Positions 36,970 through 46,746 of a stretch of 63,139 nucleotides of DNA are shown piece after piece. Numbering within the stretch: position 1 is the stretch's first letter; the number at the start of each line of letters is the position of its first letter. The notes beneath the pieces were generated by a model. That model made no database searches. It saw nothing but the letters and a program-made list of their open reading frames with translations, and was not told where the DNA came from. The stretch lies in assembly GCA_948502395.1 (NCBI GenBank), contig CAOPES010000010.1:1-63139 (forward strand), in the 5' to 3' direction. The translations under genes and the position numbers were made by a program. The DNA comes from an uncultured Clostridia bacterium (GTDB taxonomy: Bacteria; Bacillota; Clostridia; TANB77; CAG-508).

Positions 36970-37065
36970 ATGCACCTCCCTTATTTGTATACTCGCTAAT
37001 CCTTAAATAAAGGTAATTAACTTGCAGTTAATGTTTGTGTACCTTGACTAAGCGGATTACAGTTA
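36970..37065 (-). promoter_or_regulatory. Ribosomal protein L21 leader (autoregulatory)
   Basis: The rplU upstream RNA has a TTAACTGCAAGTTAA hairpin inside a longer pairing (CCGCTTAGTCAAGG with CCTTTATTTAAGGATTAGCG, imperfect). It ends with CGAGTATACAAAT before the ribosome site. Position and layout match the Firmicutes L21 leader, which binds L21. A covariance-model search (RF00559) would decide. Confidence 0.6.
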
Positions 37066-37193
37066 TCGATTTTATCATATTTTTACATTATTGTCAATAT
37101 TTTTTCAAAAATTATTATTCTTATCTATATTTAAAAAATGCTGAATTTTCTATTACCTTTAAGATTTTCGCATTACATCTAAAAATTCGCAAT

Positions 37194-37221
37194 AAAAAGA
37201 GTGACAACAGTCACTCTTTTT
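37194..37221. terminator. Terminator after the AAA-CYTH gene
   Basis: A perfect 12-bp stem (AAAAAGAGTGAC / GTCACTCTTTTT) with a four-base loop, next to the stop at 37224. Confidence 0.85.
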
Positions 37222-37223
37222 AT

Positions 37224-38324
37224 TTATAAAGTTTGTGTTTTTGCAATGTTATAATTCTGATATTTTGGATCATCTGTAACTTCACAAATCACATTAATGA
37301 ATTTTGGCAAGTCAATAGTACTATTTTCGTTAGTAAGCTCTATTTCCATTACAGCTTTGTCATCAGAAAATTCAAACAAGTCAACTTCAAAATATTGTGC
37401 ATTGTAAACAAAGCAAATTCTCTTTTTTACAATCGAATTTCTTGAAGTATCCATACTAGCTAAATACCTAATATATTCTTTCTCTGTAATTCTTCTTTCC
37501 AGCTCAATTCTTTTCGTAGGACTAATTTTTCTTTTTTCTGTAAAATAGTATGAAAAAGAACCATTTTGTCCACGTTGACGAACACGAATTTCTGAATTAT
37601 TTTCAGATTTCAAATATGTTTGAACTATGTCAACAACAGTAATATCTGTTTGTTTAGCAAGCGTCTCTAATTTAGGCTTTTCTATTAAGTACTTTCTTTC
37701 GATTTCTAATGGAATAGGTTCTCCTAAAACAGAATAAATCTCATTTAGTAATTTTTCCATTTTTCCTTCAAAATTTGTACTATTGTTTATCACCCTAAAA
37801 CGTGGATGACCTGTCCAACAAGAAATTCCTAGTTTATCTAGCTTTCTTGCCTCTTCTGCGGTTTCTGTTCTTGCTTCATTATTTGATAATGTATAGAACT
37901 CTTCTGCTCCATCTGCGGCTGTTACTAAATGAAGAACTGCATCATATCTGTCTCTTGCTTCTACTTCACTTAGTGAACATTGCTCCAATAATTGTTGAAA
38001 CTGTTCTTCTGATACATAAATCTTACTGTCAACAATTCCTCTGTCCAAAATAATTACTATTTTCTCATATGGCAATTTTTGAGCTACTTCTTGATATAGT
38101 TGCTCTTTTTGGATTTGTTTTTTCAGTACTACATGTTGAAATGTAAAGATGTCTAGTGATTTTCCAAATGGCCGAATTCCTGTTGAAATCAACTCAGTTG
38201 CCGTCTCTGGTATTATTAATACATAATACCCTAAATTACTTAGCTCCTGTTCTATTATAGACATTCCTGTTGTCTTTCCAGAACATGGTCCCCCAGTAAT
38301 AACAAATGTCCAAATTTTTTTCAT
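37224..38324 (-). CDS. AAA-type ATPase fused to a CYTH domain
   Basis: A 366-residue fusion. The N-terminal half is an AAA_28-like P-loop protein (FVITGGPCSGKTTGMSIIEQ, LIIPETATELISTGIRPFG, IILDRGIVDSKIY). The C-terminal half is a CYTH domain starting at PIPLEIERKYLIEKP, with the ExExK metal/phosphate signature, REGQ-like RVRQRG and FTEKRKISPTKRIELER. CYTH proteins hydrolyse or bind triphosphates; the substrate is unknown. The ATG at 38324 has AGAGGAGAA upstream and overlaps the upstream gene's stop (ATGA), so translation is coupled. It has one in-frame CGG (38172-38174, GIRPFG) read plainly as Arg, rare in this window. Confidence 0.85.
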   Translation of the reverse strand: MKKIWTFVITGGPCSGKTTGMSIIEQELSNLGYYVLIIPETATELISTGIRPFGKSLDIFTFQHVVLKKQIQKEQLYQEVAQKLPYEKIVIILDRGIVDSKIYVSEEQFQQLLEQCSLSEVEARDRYDAVLHLVTAADGAEEFYTLSNNEARTETAEEARKLDKLGISCWTGHPRFRVINNSTNFEGKMEKLLNEIYSVLGEPIPLEIERKYLIEKPKLETLAKQTDITVVDIVQTYLKSENNSEIRVRQRGQNGSFSYYFTEKRKISPTKRIELERRITEKEYIRYLASMDTSRNSIVKKRICFVYNAQYFEVDLFEFSDDKAVMEIELTNENSTIDLPKFINVICEVTDDPKYQNYNIAKTQTL

Positions 38325-38749
38325 AAGTTCTCCTCTTCTTTTACCAAACACTTAGCTAGCGTGACAATCTGATATACAATAAAAAACTCTAAATTAAACA
38401 TTACTGTCATTAACCACGTAATTGCTAATGTACATACAAGCTTTTTTGCAAAAACTATCCCCATAAAAAAGGTAACTCTTGGAGCATCTATGTTTAATAT
38501 AAAAGACTTCCATTGTGTCATTAATTGCTCTACTTCTTCCATTTCCTCAATTTGATTTTCTCCTCCTGCAATTTCCTTCATTAGCTTTATGATTCTTACA
38601 CCGAAAACCATATTAAATATTAGCTTTAAAATTGGAGCTCCTGTATAAATCCAGAAAAATATCTGCCCTTGTGTTGAATTAGTGAAAAATTTTGACAATC
38701 CACAACTCAAAAAATATACCACAAACCATATACTAACTTTTTTTAACAT
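38321..38749 (-). CDS. Small integral membrane protein, unknown function
   Basis: I do not recognise the family. The 142-residue protein has about four hydrophobic segments (VSIWFVVYFLSCGLSKFF, IFFWIYTGAPILKLIFNMVF, VTFFMGIVFAKKLVCTLAIT, FNLEFFIVYQIVTLAKC) and an acidic loop in the middle (GGENQIEEMEEVEQ). Its stop overlaps the start of the AAA-CYTH gene, so the two probably work together. Confidence 0.75.
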   Translation of the reverse strand: MLKKVSIWFVVYFLSCGLSKFFTNSTQGQIFFWIYTGAPILKLIFNMVFGVRIIKLMKEIAGGENQIEEMEEVEQLMTQWKSFILNIDAPRVTFFMGIVFAKKLVCTLAITWLMTVMFNLEFFIVYQIVTLAKCLVKEEENL

Positions 38750-38816
38750 ATTGCTGTCCTCCTTTGCCTTTTAGTAATTCCTTAATATGTTAAAGCTCAC
38801 CTATTCGCTATTTAGC

Positions 38817-38854
38817 GAAAAAAATAGCAACATAAGGTTTTCGCCTTACATTGC
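38817..38854 (-). terminator. groESL terminator
   Basis: Minus-strand GCAATGTAAGG / CCTTATGTTGC, 11 pairs including two G-U, followed by TATTTTTTT. It is the first terminator after groEL, so the transcript runs antisense through tRNA-Thr. Confidence 0.7.
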
Positions 38855-38908
38855 TTTATATTATACTTTACATTTACATAAAATGCAAGTTTTTTATTAA
38901 TTTTTTTA

Positions 38909-38937
38909 TTGCTAATTTATTTTTGCTGTGTTATAAT
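38909..38937 (+). promoter_or_regulatory. tRNA-Thr promoter
   Basis: TTGCTA (38909-38914), 17-base spacer, TATAAT (38932-38937), 14 bases before the tRNA. Confidence 0.65.
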
Positions 38938-38951
38938 TTGAAATGATATAT

Positions 38952-39027
38952 GCCAATATAGCTCAGTTGGTAGAGCAACGGATTCGTAACCCGTAGGTCA
39001 GCAGTTCGATTCTGCTTATTGGCACCA
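38952..39027 (+). tRNA. tRNA-Thr (CGT)
   Basis: Cloverleaf with GCCAATA / TATTGGC acceptor, anticodon arm ACGGA-TTCGTAA-CCCGT (anticodon CGT, reads ACG), GTTCGATTC T loop and an encoded CCA. It ends five bases from the groEL stop on the other strand. Confidence 0.95.
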
Positions 39028-39032
39028 ATTTA

Positions 39033-40673
39033 TTAATACATTCCATCCATTCCAGCTGGCATACCAGCACCATGGTCTCCACATCCACAACCCTTTGGTT
39101 CAGGAACATCTGTAACTAAACTTTCTGTTGTAAGAACCATTGAAGCTATTGAAGCTGCATTTTGAAGAGCACTTCTAGTAACCTTTGTTGGGTCTACAAT
39201 TCCAGCTTTTTTCATATCCACATATGTCTCAGAACTTGCATCAAAACCAACACCTACATCTGATGATTTTACCTTTTCAACTATAACCGCAGGCTCTAAT
39301 CCGCTATTTCTAGCAATTTGCTTTGCTGGTTCTTCTAATGCCGACAATACAATTTTAGCTCCTAATTTTTCTCCACCGTCTAGTTCATCTACCAATTTAG
39401 AAACTTTTGGAATAACATTTATTAGTGCTGTTCCACCACCTGCAACAATTCCTTCTTCAACCGCTGCTTTTGTAGCAGAAAGAGCATCTTCTATTCTTAA
39501 TTTTTTATCTTTCATTTCTACTTCTGTCGCTGCTCCAACTCCAATTACTGCAACTCCACCAGCTATTTTAGCTAAACGTTCTTGCAATCCTTCTTTGTCA
39601 TAATCGCTTAAAGTTTCTGTAATTTGTGCTTTTACTTGTGCAACTCTTGCTGATATTTGTTCTTTATCACCTGCACCATCTACAATTATTGTATTTTCTT
39701 TTTGAACTTTTACTTGTTTTGCTCTACCTAGTTGTGGTATTGTTGTATCTTTTAAATCCAACCCTAGATCTGCTGTAATTACTTCACCACCTGTTAGAAT
39801 TGCTATATCTTCTAACATTGCTTTTCTCTTATCTCCAAATCCAGGTGCTTTTACAGCTACAACGTTTAAAACACCTCTTAATTTATTTAATATTAATGTT
39901 GATAATGCTTCACTTTCGATATCATCACATATTATTAATAATTTTCCAGATTCTTGCATTAAAGCTTCTAGTAATGGTAAAATTTCTTGGATATTAGTAA
40001 TTTTTTTATCTGTTATTAATATATATGGATTATCTAAAACAGCTTCCATTTTCTCTGTATCTGTTGTCATATATGGTGATAAATATCCTTTATCAAATTG
40101 CATTCCTTCAACTACATTTAACTCTGTATTAGAAGTTTTAGACTCTTCTATTGTAATTACTCCGTCTTTTGATACCTTTTCCATAGCATCTGCAATAAGT
40201 TTTCCTATTTCTTCATTATTCGCAGAAATACTTGCAACCCTTGCAATATCTTCTTTTCCATTTACTTGTGAGCTAATTTCTTTTAGCCCTTCTACTGCAA
40301 CATTTACAGCTTTATCAATACCTCTTTTTATTGACATTGGGTCTGTACCTGCTGCCACATTTTTTACACCTTCTTTAATCATACTTTGAGCCAAAACAGT
40401 TGCCGTTGTAGTACCATCACCTGCTACATCATTAGTTTTAGTTGAGACTTCTTTAACTAAACGAGCTCCCATGTTTTCAAATCTATCTTCTAACTCTATT
40501 TCCTTTGCAATAGTAACACCGTCATTTGTAATTAGTGGTGCTCCAAAACTTTTATCTAAAACTACATTTCTTCCTTTTGGCCCTAATGTAACTTTAACTG
40601 TATCTGCTAATTTGTTAACTCCTTCTAATAAAGATTTTCTTGCGTCTTCTCCAAATTTTATTATCTTTGCCAT
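39033..40673 (-). CDS. groEL: 60-kDa chaperonin GroEL
   Basis: ATP-driven folding chamber with GroES. MAKIIKFGEDARKSLLEGVN at the start, GPKGRNVVLDKSFGAP, VAGDGTTTATVLAQ (ATP site) and GGVAVIGVGAATEVEMK are all intact. At 546 residues it is full length, ending in CGCGDHGAGMPAGMDGMY, a short GM-rich tail containing two cysteines. AAAGGAAGGAT precedes the ATG. It follows groES, but a GGGGAC palindrome is lodged in the gap. Confidence 0.98.
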   Translation of the reverse strand: MAKIIKFGEDARKSLLEGVNKLADTVKVTLGPKGRNVVLDKSFGAPLITNDGVTIAKEIELEDRFENMGARLVKEVSTKTNDVAGDGTTTATVLAQSMIKEGVKNVAAGTDPMSIKRGIDKAVNVAVEGLKEISSQVNGKEDIARVASISANNEEIGKLIADAMEKVSKDGVITIEESKTSNTELNVVEGMQFDKGYLSPYMTTDTEKMEAVLDNPYILITDKKITNIQEILPLLEALMQESGKLLIICDDIESEALSTLILNKLRGVLNVVAVKAPGFGDKRKAMLEDIAILTGGEVITADLGLDLKDTTIPQLGRAKQVKVQKENTIIVDGAGDKEQISARVAQVKAQITETLSDYDKEGLQERLAKIAGGVAVIGVGAATEVEMKDKKLRIEDALSATKAAVEEGIVAGGGTALINVIPKVSKLVDELDGGEKLGAKIVLSALEEPAKQIARNSGLEPAVIVEKVKSSDVGVGFDASSETYVDMKKAGIVDPTKVTRSALQNAASIASMVLTTESLVTDVPEPKGCGCGDHGAGMPAGMDGMY

Positions 40674-40692
40674 TTTTTATCCTTCCTTTCCC

Positions 40693-40791
40693 TTAGGTGT
40701 TTTTGGGGACAGACCTTAAAAACACCTAATTATTATTTCACTTTTTCGAACTTTTAGGATGTTTTTAAGGTCTGTCCCCAAAAACACCTAA
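40693..40791. repeat. GGGGAC-family palindrome, copy E, inside the groESL operon
   Basis: Arms 40693-40729 and 40754-40791 are inverted copies with one small difference, core GGGGACAGACC. Each arm is again a hairpin (TTAGGTGTTTTT / AAAAACACCTAA). It fills the groES-groEL gap. Confidence 0.85.
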
Positions 40792-40795
40792 AATA

Positions 40796-41131
<336 letters not shown>

Positions 41132-41240
41132 TTATACCTTTTATTTATAAATGTCAATAGTTTTTCACTTTTTTCACACAAAGTTCACATATCTATTATA
41201 TTAGGTTGATTTTTTCTTTATTACACTATATAATAATTTT

Positions 41241-42108
41241 ATGAAAAAGTTAATTGTTAATAAAAAATCAAATGGAAAAAAATTGAATACATTTATATTT
41301 GAAAATATGCCAACTGTGTCATCTAGCTTATTTTTCAAAACTTTGAGAAAAAGGGATATTAAGATTAATGGAAAGAGAGTTTCTGAAAATGTAACTATTT
41401 ATGAAAATGATGAAATTCTTGTTTATATTTCTGATGAACTTCTTAAACCTAATTTTAATTTGGATATTTTCTTTGAAGATGATAATATTTTAATTATAAA
41501 TAAACCTTATAATATTGAAGTTACTGGTGATAATAGTCTTACTACATATGTACATGAAAAGTATAATACTGGTTTTAAGCCTATGCCTTGCCATAGAATT
41601 GATAGAAATACTACTGGTTTGGTGCTTTTTGCAAAAAATGAACAGGCTTTAAATATTCTTTTGAAAAAGTTTGAAAATCACGAGATTGAAAAGCATTATT
41701 TAGCTTTGGTTTATGGTATTCCAAAAGCATCTTCTAAGAGATGTGAAGCTTTTTTGTTTAAGGATAATAAGAAGTCTCAGGTTTATATTAGTGATTGTTT
41801 TAAAAAAGGCTATCAAAAAATTGTGACTTCGTATTCTGTTTTAGAGAAATATGAAAATAATACTGCTCTTTTGGATGTTCAAATAGAAACTGGTAAAACT
41901 CATCAAATTCGCGCTCATTTAGCTTACTTGGGTTTCCCTATTATTGGTGACCGGTAAGTATGGAAAAAATTCGATTAATAAGTTGTTTGGAAAGAAATAT
42001 CAAATGTTGCAGAGTTATATTTTAAAGTTTAATTTTAATACTGATAGTGGTTTTTTAGATTATTTGAATGGCTCTGAATTTGTTTTATCAAACTTAAAGA
42101 ATGGATAA
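41241..42108 (+). CDS. RluA-family 23S rRNA pseudouridine synthase, +1 frameshift at CGG
   Basis: Pseudouridine synthase with an N-terminal S4-like domain (about 1-75) and a catalytic domain. The motif CHRIDRNTTGLVLFAKN contains the catalytic Asp. Later parts are HYLALVYG and IETGKTHQIRAHLAYLGFPIIGD. The zero frame ends at CGG TAA right after that GD. Skipping one C at 41952 gives GDGKYGKNSINKLFG, and the frame then runs 51 codons to TAA at 42106-42108. IIGDxKYG is a conserved RluA element, so the restored frame is very likely correct. The restored length, about 288 residues, is normal. Confidence 0.88.
41952..41954 (+). other. CGG +1 frameshift site in the rluA-type gene
   Basis: ATT GGT GAC CGG TAA. 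Dropping one C gives GAC GGT AAG TAT GGA, the conserved GDxKYG. The zero frame stops immediately after CGG. Confidence 0.8.
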
Positions 42109-42145
42109 AAACCAACACATCAATAATTTTGTGTGTTGGTTTTAT
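42107..42145. terminator. Bidirectional terminator between converging genes
   Basis: AAAACCAACACA / TGTGTTGGTTTT stem with an A run on one side and T run on the other. It starts at the restored rluA-type stop codon, which supports that stop as the true gene end. Confidence 0.8.
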
Positions 42146-42156
42146 TTCGAGTTTAT

Positions 42157-42381
42157 CTAACTGGTTATGTTTTTTTGTATTCCTAATCCGTCTCCATTGC
42201 AAGTCAATGTTTCAACTCTTTTCTTTGTTCTTTTTTGTATAGTGGCTATTTTCAAAGATTTAATAAACCTATCTCTTTCATCTTCATTTACAATAGTTTT
42301 AGATTCGGCTAATTTTTTGACTTCTTCTTGCTTAGTAAATATATTTTTAATAACTGAAATTATTTTTCTTATAATATTCAT
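42157..42381 (-). CDS. Small hypothetical protein (74 residues)
   Basis: Not recognised. It begins with an amphipathic, lysine-rich helix (MNIIRKIISVIKNIFTKQEE), has a charged middle and ends in LTCNGDGLGIQKNITS with one cysteine. AGGAGGTG is nine bases before the ATG. Its ATG overlaps the TGA of the upstream gene only if that gene is read through its CGG shift. This coupling is independent support for the shift. The role is unknown. Confidence 0.7.
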   Translation of the reverse strand: MNIIRKIISVIKNIFTKQEEVKKLAESKTIVNEDERDRFIKSLKIATIQKRTKKRVETLTCNGDGLGIQKNITS

Positions 42382-44136
42382 CTTTCTTGCACCTCCTCAT
42401 CCACTATCTCACCAGAGCTGCTCGCTAAATTTATATCTTTTTCTATCTGTGCTTTACTTTCCCATGATCTAATACCGTTTGTAGTTTTCTAAATCTTTTT
42501 CGTAACATTCAAATTTTTCAGTAAATTCCTTTTGTTCTACTTCCACAAAATTCCCTTCGTCTTTGCTAGCAACATAAAATTTCTTTCCTAATTCATCTGT
42601 ATCAATGTAAACAAACATAACTGGTCTTTTTTCTTTATCTTTCCTTTTATAAACTCTATCTACAACGCATTTATTAAATTTTAAATTTTCATTACTTAAT
42701 AGTAGACTTAGAATACTCATACTTGAATTTTGGCATGTTGCAAATTCAGGACAGGATTGTTTTAGTAATAAAAATTGTTTATTAATATTTTGTTCTGGCT
42801 GATTTGCATAAAATTCATCCACTTGTTTTGATTTTTCTATTAAACTTTTTATTGGAAATTGGCCTTCTCTGTCTGTCAATTCAACACTTTTAAATAATTG
42901 TCTTAAACTTTGTTCATCTAAATTTAAAGTCACATCTTGCAATTTTTCGTCATTTTTATGACACTTATGGTCTCTTCCTTCAATATCAATATCATTTTTT
43001 CTCGCTTGCTCATAGCTTATACAAAAATTATCAGGCATTCCACCAAATCTATGTCTTGCTAAGTTCCAAGTTGGATCTAGTATAGTATTTCCTTGCACTT
43101 TTTCTCCATTTGCAAGTGGAAGCTCAATATCATTAATTTTTAAAAATGCATGTGAACCACTACTTATTATTTCACTTTCTATACCAACTCTATTAAGGAT
43201 ACATTGTTCTAATTTTGCTATTCCATTACAAACTCCATAACCAGAACTAATTATTTTCCATAAAGACCTAGAATTCAAATGATTAAATACTTCTGTTCCA
43301 AAGTCGGGAGCATAACTTATTTTTTTACCTATTGCATTGTCTATTACTGCCATTTTTTGTGCTTTTGAATATTCTGGATTTAAGTTATCAATTATTGAGT
43401 TTATCCATTTCTCTCCTTCTTTATATTCACTGGCTGTTGAAGTGCATTCAAGAATATCATTTATTCTATTAATAACTTGTAAATTAGGACAAATATCGCA
43501 TATTTTTATGAATTTATTTCTCTGTTCTTCTGTAAATTGTTCAGGATCTATACTTATTAAATTATCTAATCCGCGGTAGTCTTCTAATTCTCTTTCTAAA
43601 TCCAAAATAACGCTTCCAAAATATTCTGTTGTTTGTATACTAAGTGCTGATTTATATTCTTTTGGAAGATTGGTTGTATTGATATTTTGTTTAACGTTTG
43701 CTTCTAGTGTAGCTAGTATTTCCTTTTTCTCGTTTAATGTTAAATTAATATGTTCTAAATTTTCTGCAAAACTTTTTTGCTCTTCTGGCTCTAACTTACG
43801 TATAATTTCATATGGTTGGATATCGTTTTCACTACAAAATTCTTTATGTTCTACTAAGAATTCTCCTAAAATCTTAGTTTCTAGTGATTTTAATATTTCC
43901 ATTTTATAGTATTTATCTAATTCACTATTTTTTAACAATATATTTATTTTTGATTTTCCATTTGATATTTCTTTTATTAATTCAACAATTTCAAATTCTT
44001 CTAAATGTAGGTTGTTTTTAATTAAATCTATATCCATTAATAGTTCTTCTTTTTCTTCATCTATCATGCTTGAAATAGTATTTTTTAAGTTATATGTATC
44101 TATTTGATGTTTTTCTACAAAATCTTGAACGTTCAT
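42378..44136 (-). CDS. Transglutaminase-like protein, C-terminus reached by +1 frameshift at CGG
   Basis: Cytoplasmic protein of about 585 residues with a helical N-terminal half (about 1-240) rich in Glu and Lys. A transglutaminase/cysteine-protease-like core follows: Cys in SSGYGVCNGIAKLEQC, His in SGSHAFLKIN and Asp in NTILDPTWNLAR form a likely triad. The zero frame ends AAA CGG TAT TAG at 42469. Skipping the C at 42477 adds 32 residues (GIRSWESKAQIEKD and on) and stops at TGA 42378-42380, overlapping the next ATG. The extension is less certain than in genes with a conserved motif, as I know no homologue for the tail. The substrate is unknown. Confidence 0.75.
42475..42477 (-). other. CGG +1 frameshift site in the transglutaminase-like gene
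   Basis: TAC AAA CGG TAT TAG. Dropping C at 42477 gives AAA GGT ATT AGA, and an ATGA stop-start overlap with the next gene follows 32 codons on. Confidence 0.65.
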
Positions 44137-44312
44137 TGTTTCTCCTCTTTTGCGTTTGTAACTTTTATTATGTTTATATTATCATATCTTCTCTTATATT
44201 GTCAAAGTCTTAATTATGTTTCTTTTATTAAATAAGATTTTAAATTACTTATTAATTTTACAATGAAAATTCTTTTAATACTAGGCACTCAAAAAACCAA
44301 ACACAAAAACTG

Positions 44313-44344
44313 AAAAGAGAACCAATATTATCAGGTTCTCTTTT
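44313..44344 (-). terminator. Terminator after tmRNA and tRNA-Gly
   Basis: AAAAGAGAACC / GGTTCTCTTTT, a perfect 11-bp stem with a ten-base loop. The rest of the 335-base gap between 44137 and 44471 shows no gene or other signal I can support. Confidence 0.75.
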
Positions 44345-44470
44345 CGCATATACTTTTATTATTCTCTAATTATATTTATTTTCATCTAATTCATTATAGT
44401 ATATCTTCAAATTTTTACTTCTATATAATTTTTTTATCCATTCTATTCTCTTTTAATTCGATTTTACTTA

Positions 44471-44545
<75 letters not shown>

Positions 44546-44549
44546 ATAT

Positions 44550-44905
44550 TGGTGGAGATGAGGAGAGTCGAACTCCTGTCCATAATACTTTCCAAATAGA
44601 CTTCTACAAGTTTAGTTTGTCATTTATATTCTTTGCAAGCTCTCCGACAAACAGGATAGCTTGCAGTATAGCTTTTAAAAATACCAACTACTTCAAAAGC
44701 AAAAGTAGCTTTGTTTCCCAGGCTAGTTATGACACTTTATTCTTATCGGCTGGGGCAATAAGGTAAAGCGTAGCCGCATCTAGGCAGCTAATGCTAATTC
44801 GTTATTATCAGCGTTTATTTTGTTTTCTCGTTTTTTAAGTGGCCAACGAGAATCCACTACTTGCTATCTATTTTTCTGGTAGTATGTCGAAACCATTACA
44901 TCCCC
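44550..44905 (-). ncRNA. ssrA: tmRNA
   Basis: Rescues stalled ribosomes by trans-translation. The 5' end (GGGGATGTAATGGTTTCGAC) and 3' end (GACAGGAGTTCGACTCTCC, then CATCTCCACCA) form the tRNA-like domain, with CCA encoded. The tag frame at 44780-44812 encodes ADNNELALAA and stops at TAG; with the first Ala from charged tmRNA this is a typical LAA-ending tag. The total is about 356 bases. It directly precedes the odd tRNA-Gly. Confidence 0.96.
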
Positions 44906-44917
44906 AAATACTTATTT

Positions 44918-44946
44918 ATTATACTATATTTTCTTCTAACTTTCAA
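44918..44946 (-). promoter_or_regulatory. Promoter of tmRNA and tRNA-Gly
   Basis: Minus-strand TTGAAA (44941-44946), 17-base spacer, perfect TATAAT (44918-44923). Transcription would start about at the tmRNA 5' end. Confidence 0.75.
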
Positions 44947-44993
44947 TATTTTTAGATGTAATATTTTATCTCCACCAAATTTACACAGAATTA

Positions 44994-46613
44994 TTATACT
45001 CTATCATTACAATTTCTAGATTTTTCTTTATACTCAGCTTCTGCTTCTTCAAATATTCCTATTATTTTATCTCTTATAACTTCTTGAGAATATGTTTTCT
45101 CTGTATATTTAGCAATTTCGTTATTGTCAAATTTGAGATTCCCTTCACAAATATCCATTACAGATTTACTGATTCCATCTACCGTAGCTTTATATTGATT
45201 TAAATATTCTGATGTATTTTCTTGTTCTGCTTTACTTGGCCTTTCTGGAAGAGGTGGAACTAAAACTCCTAATTTTGTTATATATGTTTTACTTATATCT
45301 GATAAATCTTCTTTTTCTGTATTTAATATTCCAGGTATTCCTCCTGAATTAGTTGCAATTACTGGATGCCCACATGATGTTCCTTCTATTACAACTAGTC
45401 CAAAAGGCTCATTTCTTGATGGTATTAATGAAACATCAGCTATATTTTGTAAATCACAAATTTCGCTATGATTTTTTCTTCCAACAAAATGCGTATGTTT
45501 TAATTCTAATGTTTTGGCTTGATTTTTTAGCGTTTCTTCTAAGGCTCCTGAACCTACTATTATTGTTTCTATTTTTTTGTTCTTTTCTTTTGCTTCTTCT
45601 TCATAAATTTTTGCAGCTTCAAGTAAGGCATCTATTCCTTTGAAATCAGCAAATTTTCCAACAAATAGAACCACATTGTCACACTTGCTATTTTCTTGCC
45701 CAATTAAATTTGACAATGTTTCTTCTCTATTGATATTTTCTTTTTGATGAAATACCTTTGCATCATATCCATTTTCTAAAAGTTTTACTCTACTTTCATT
45801 CCCTGGGAATAGTTTGTTAAAATCATTCTCTTGTGCATCTGAAATTACTATAATTCTTTCTGATTGTTTTGCCGATTTCTCTGCTTCTTTTCTATATAAC
45901 TCATATAATTTCTTTTTATCATATATATCAATCAAATTTCCCATATTTTCTTTTGATATATCTATTCTTTTATTTTGAATAGCTTTTTTTAGAGCTCTCA
46001 TTATTTCTGCTTTTGTTGATGCTTTTGCATATATTTCTTCAATACTTTTGACATTATTTAATTCTTTTGCATTTAAGTTAACCTTTTTATTTTTTAATTC
46101 TTTTTCTATTTCTGTTAGTTTTTCTCCTGCTTTCTTGTATCCCATTAGGTCTGTTCCATGTATTGTAAGTGCAACTGGCTTACCAAAATTGTTACATATA
46201 CTACTTGTTAACCAGTTATGTTGTGCATGTATTATGTCTGGCTTAAATTCTTCTACTTCTTCTTTTATCGCTTCTTCAAACATTTTGTTATATTTCTCTA
46301 TTTCTTCTAATCCTACATTCCAAAAATTGGCTGTACTCTCAGTATGTGTTGTAAACATTAAATAATTGAATGGACATTGGCCTTCTATTTTTTCTGCATT
46401 TTCACTTTCTGCTGTAAATGGTACTATGTGATATTTTACTCCTTCTAGTTTATCAAAGTCTGTCCTATTGTTTCCTGTTATTATTACAACTTCGTCTCCA
46501 TTTTCTACATATGATTTTGCTTGTGTAGTAATTAATGCTCCACTTCCTGCACCGTGTGTTGGAAATGCTGTTACTATTAAAATTTTCTTTTTGCTTATTT
46601 TTTCATTTTTCAT
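44994..46613 (-). CDS. GT4 family glycosyltransferase
   Basis: Cytoplasmic GT-B enzyme of about 539 residues. The donor-side motifs are KILIVTAFPTHGAGSGALIT at the start, HAQHNWLTSSICNNFGKPV, VVLFVGKFADFKGIDALLEA and SLIPSRNEPFGLVVIEGTSC (E-x7-E). A long insert at about 175-255 is helical and lysine/glutamate-rich, which is unusual. The ATG at 46613 (MKNEKISKK) has GGAAAGGA upstream; the extension to 46682 lacks one. It is a single-gene unit, not in the glycan locus. Confidence 0.88.
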   Translation of the reverse strand: MKNEKISKKKILIVTAFPTHGAGSGALITTQAKSYVENGDEVVIITGNNRTDFDKLEGVKYHIVPFTAESENAEKIEGQCPFNYLMFTTHTESTANFWNVGLEEIEKYNKMFEEAIKEEVEEFKPDIIHAQHNWLTSSICNNFGKPVALTIHGTDLMGYKKAGEKLTEIEKELKNKKVNLNAKELNNVKSIEEIYAKASTKAEIMRALKKAIQNKRIDISKENMGNLIDIYDKKKLYELYRKEAEKSAKQSERIIVISDAQENDFNKLFPGNESRVKLLENGYDAKVFHQKENINREETLSNLIGQENSKCDNVVLFVGKFADFKGIDALLEAAKIYEEEAKEKNKKIETIIVGSGALEETLKNQAKTLELKHTHFVGRKNHSEICDLQNIADVSLIPSRNEPFGLVVIEGTSCGHPVIATNSGGIPGILNTEKEDLSDISKTYITKLGVLVPPLPERPSKAEQENTSEYLNQYKATVDGISKSVMDICEGNLKFDNNEIAKYTEKTYSQEVIRDKIIGIFEEAEAEYKEKSRNCNDRV

Positions 46614-46746
46614 ATTAATACAATCCTTTCCATTATGGTTAACTTTAATGTGGATTATATCATTTTTATTTTCTATTTTCAAGATTTTTTACACATTGGC
46701 AATCGAATTTGGATTTTTTATATATAAAAAAACTGTATATACATAT

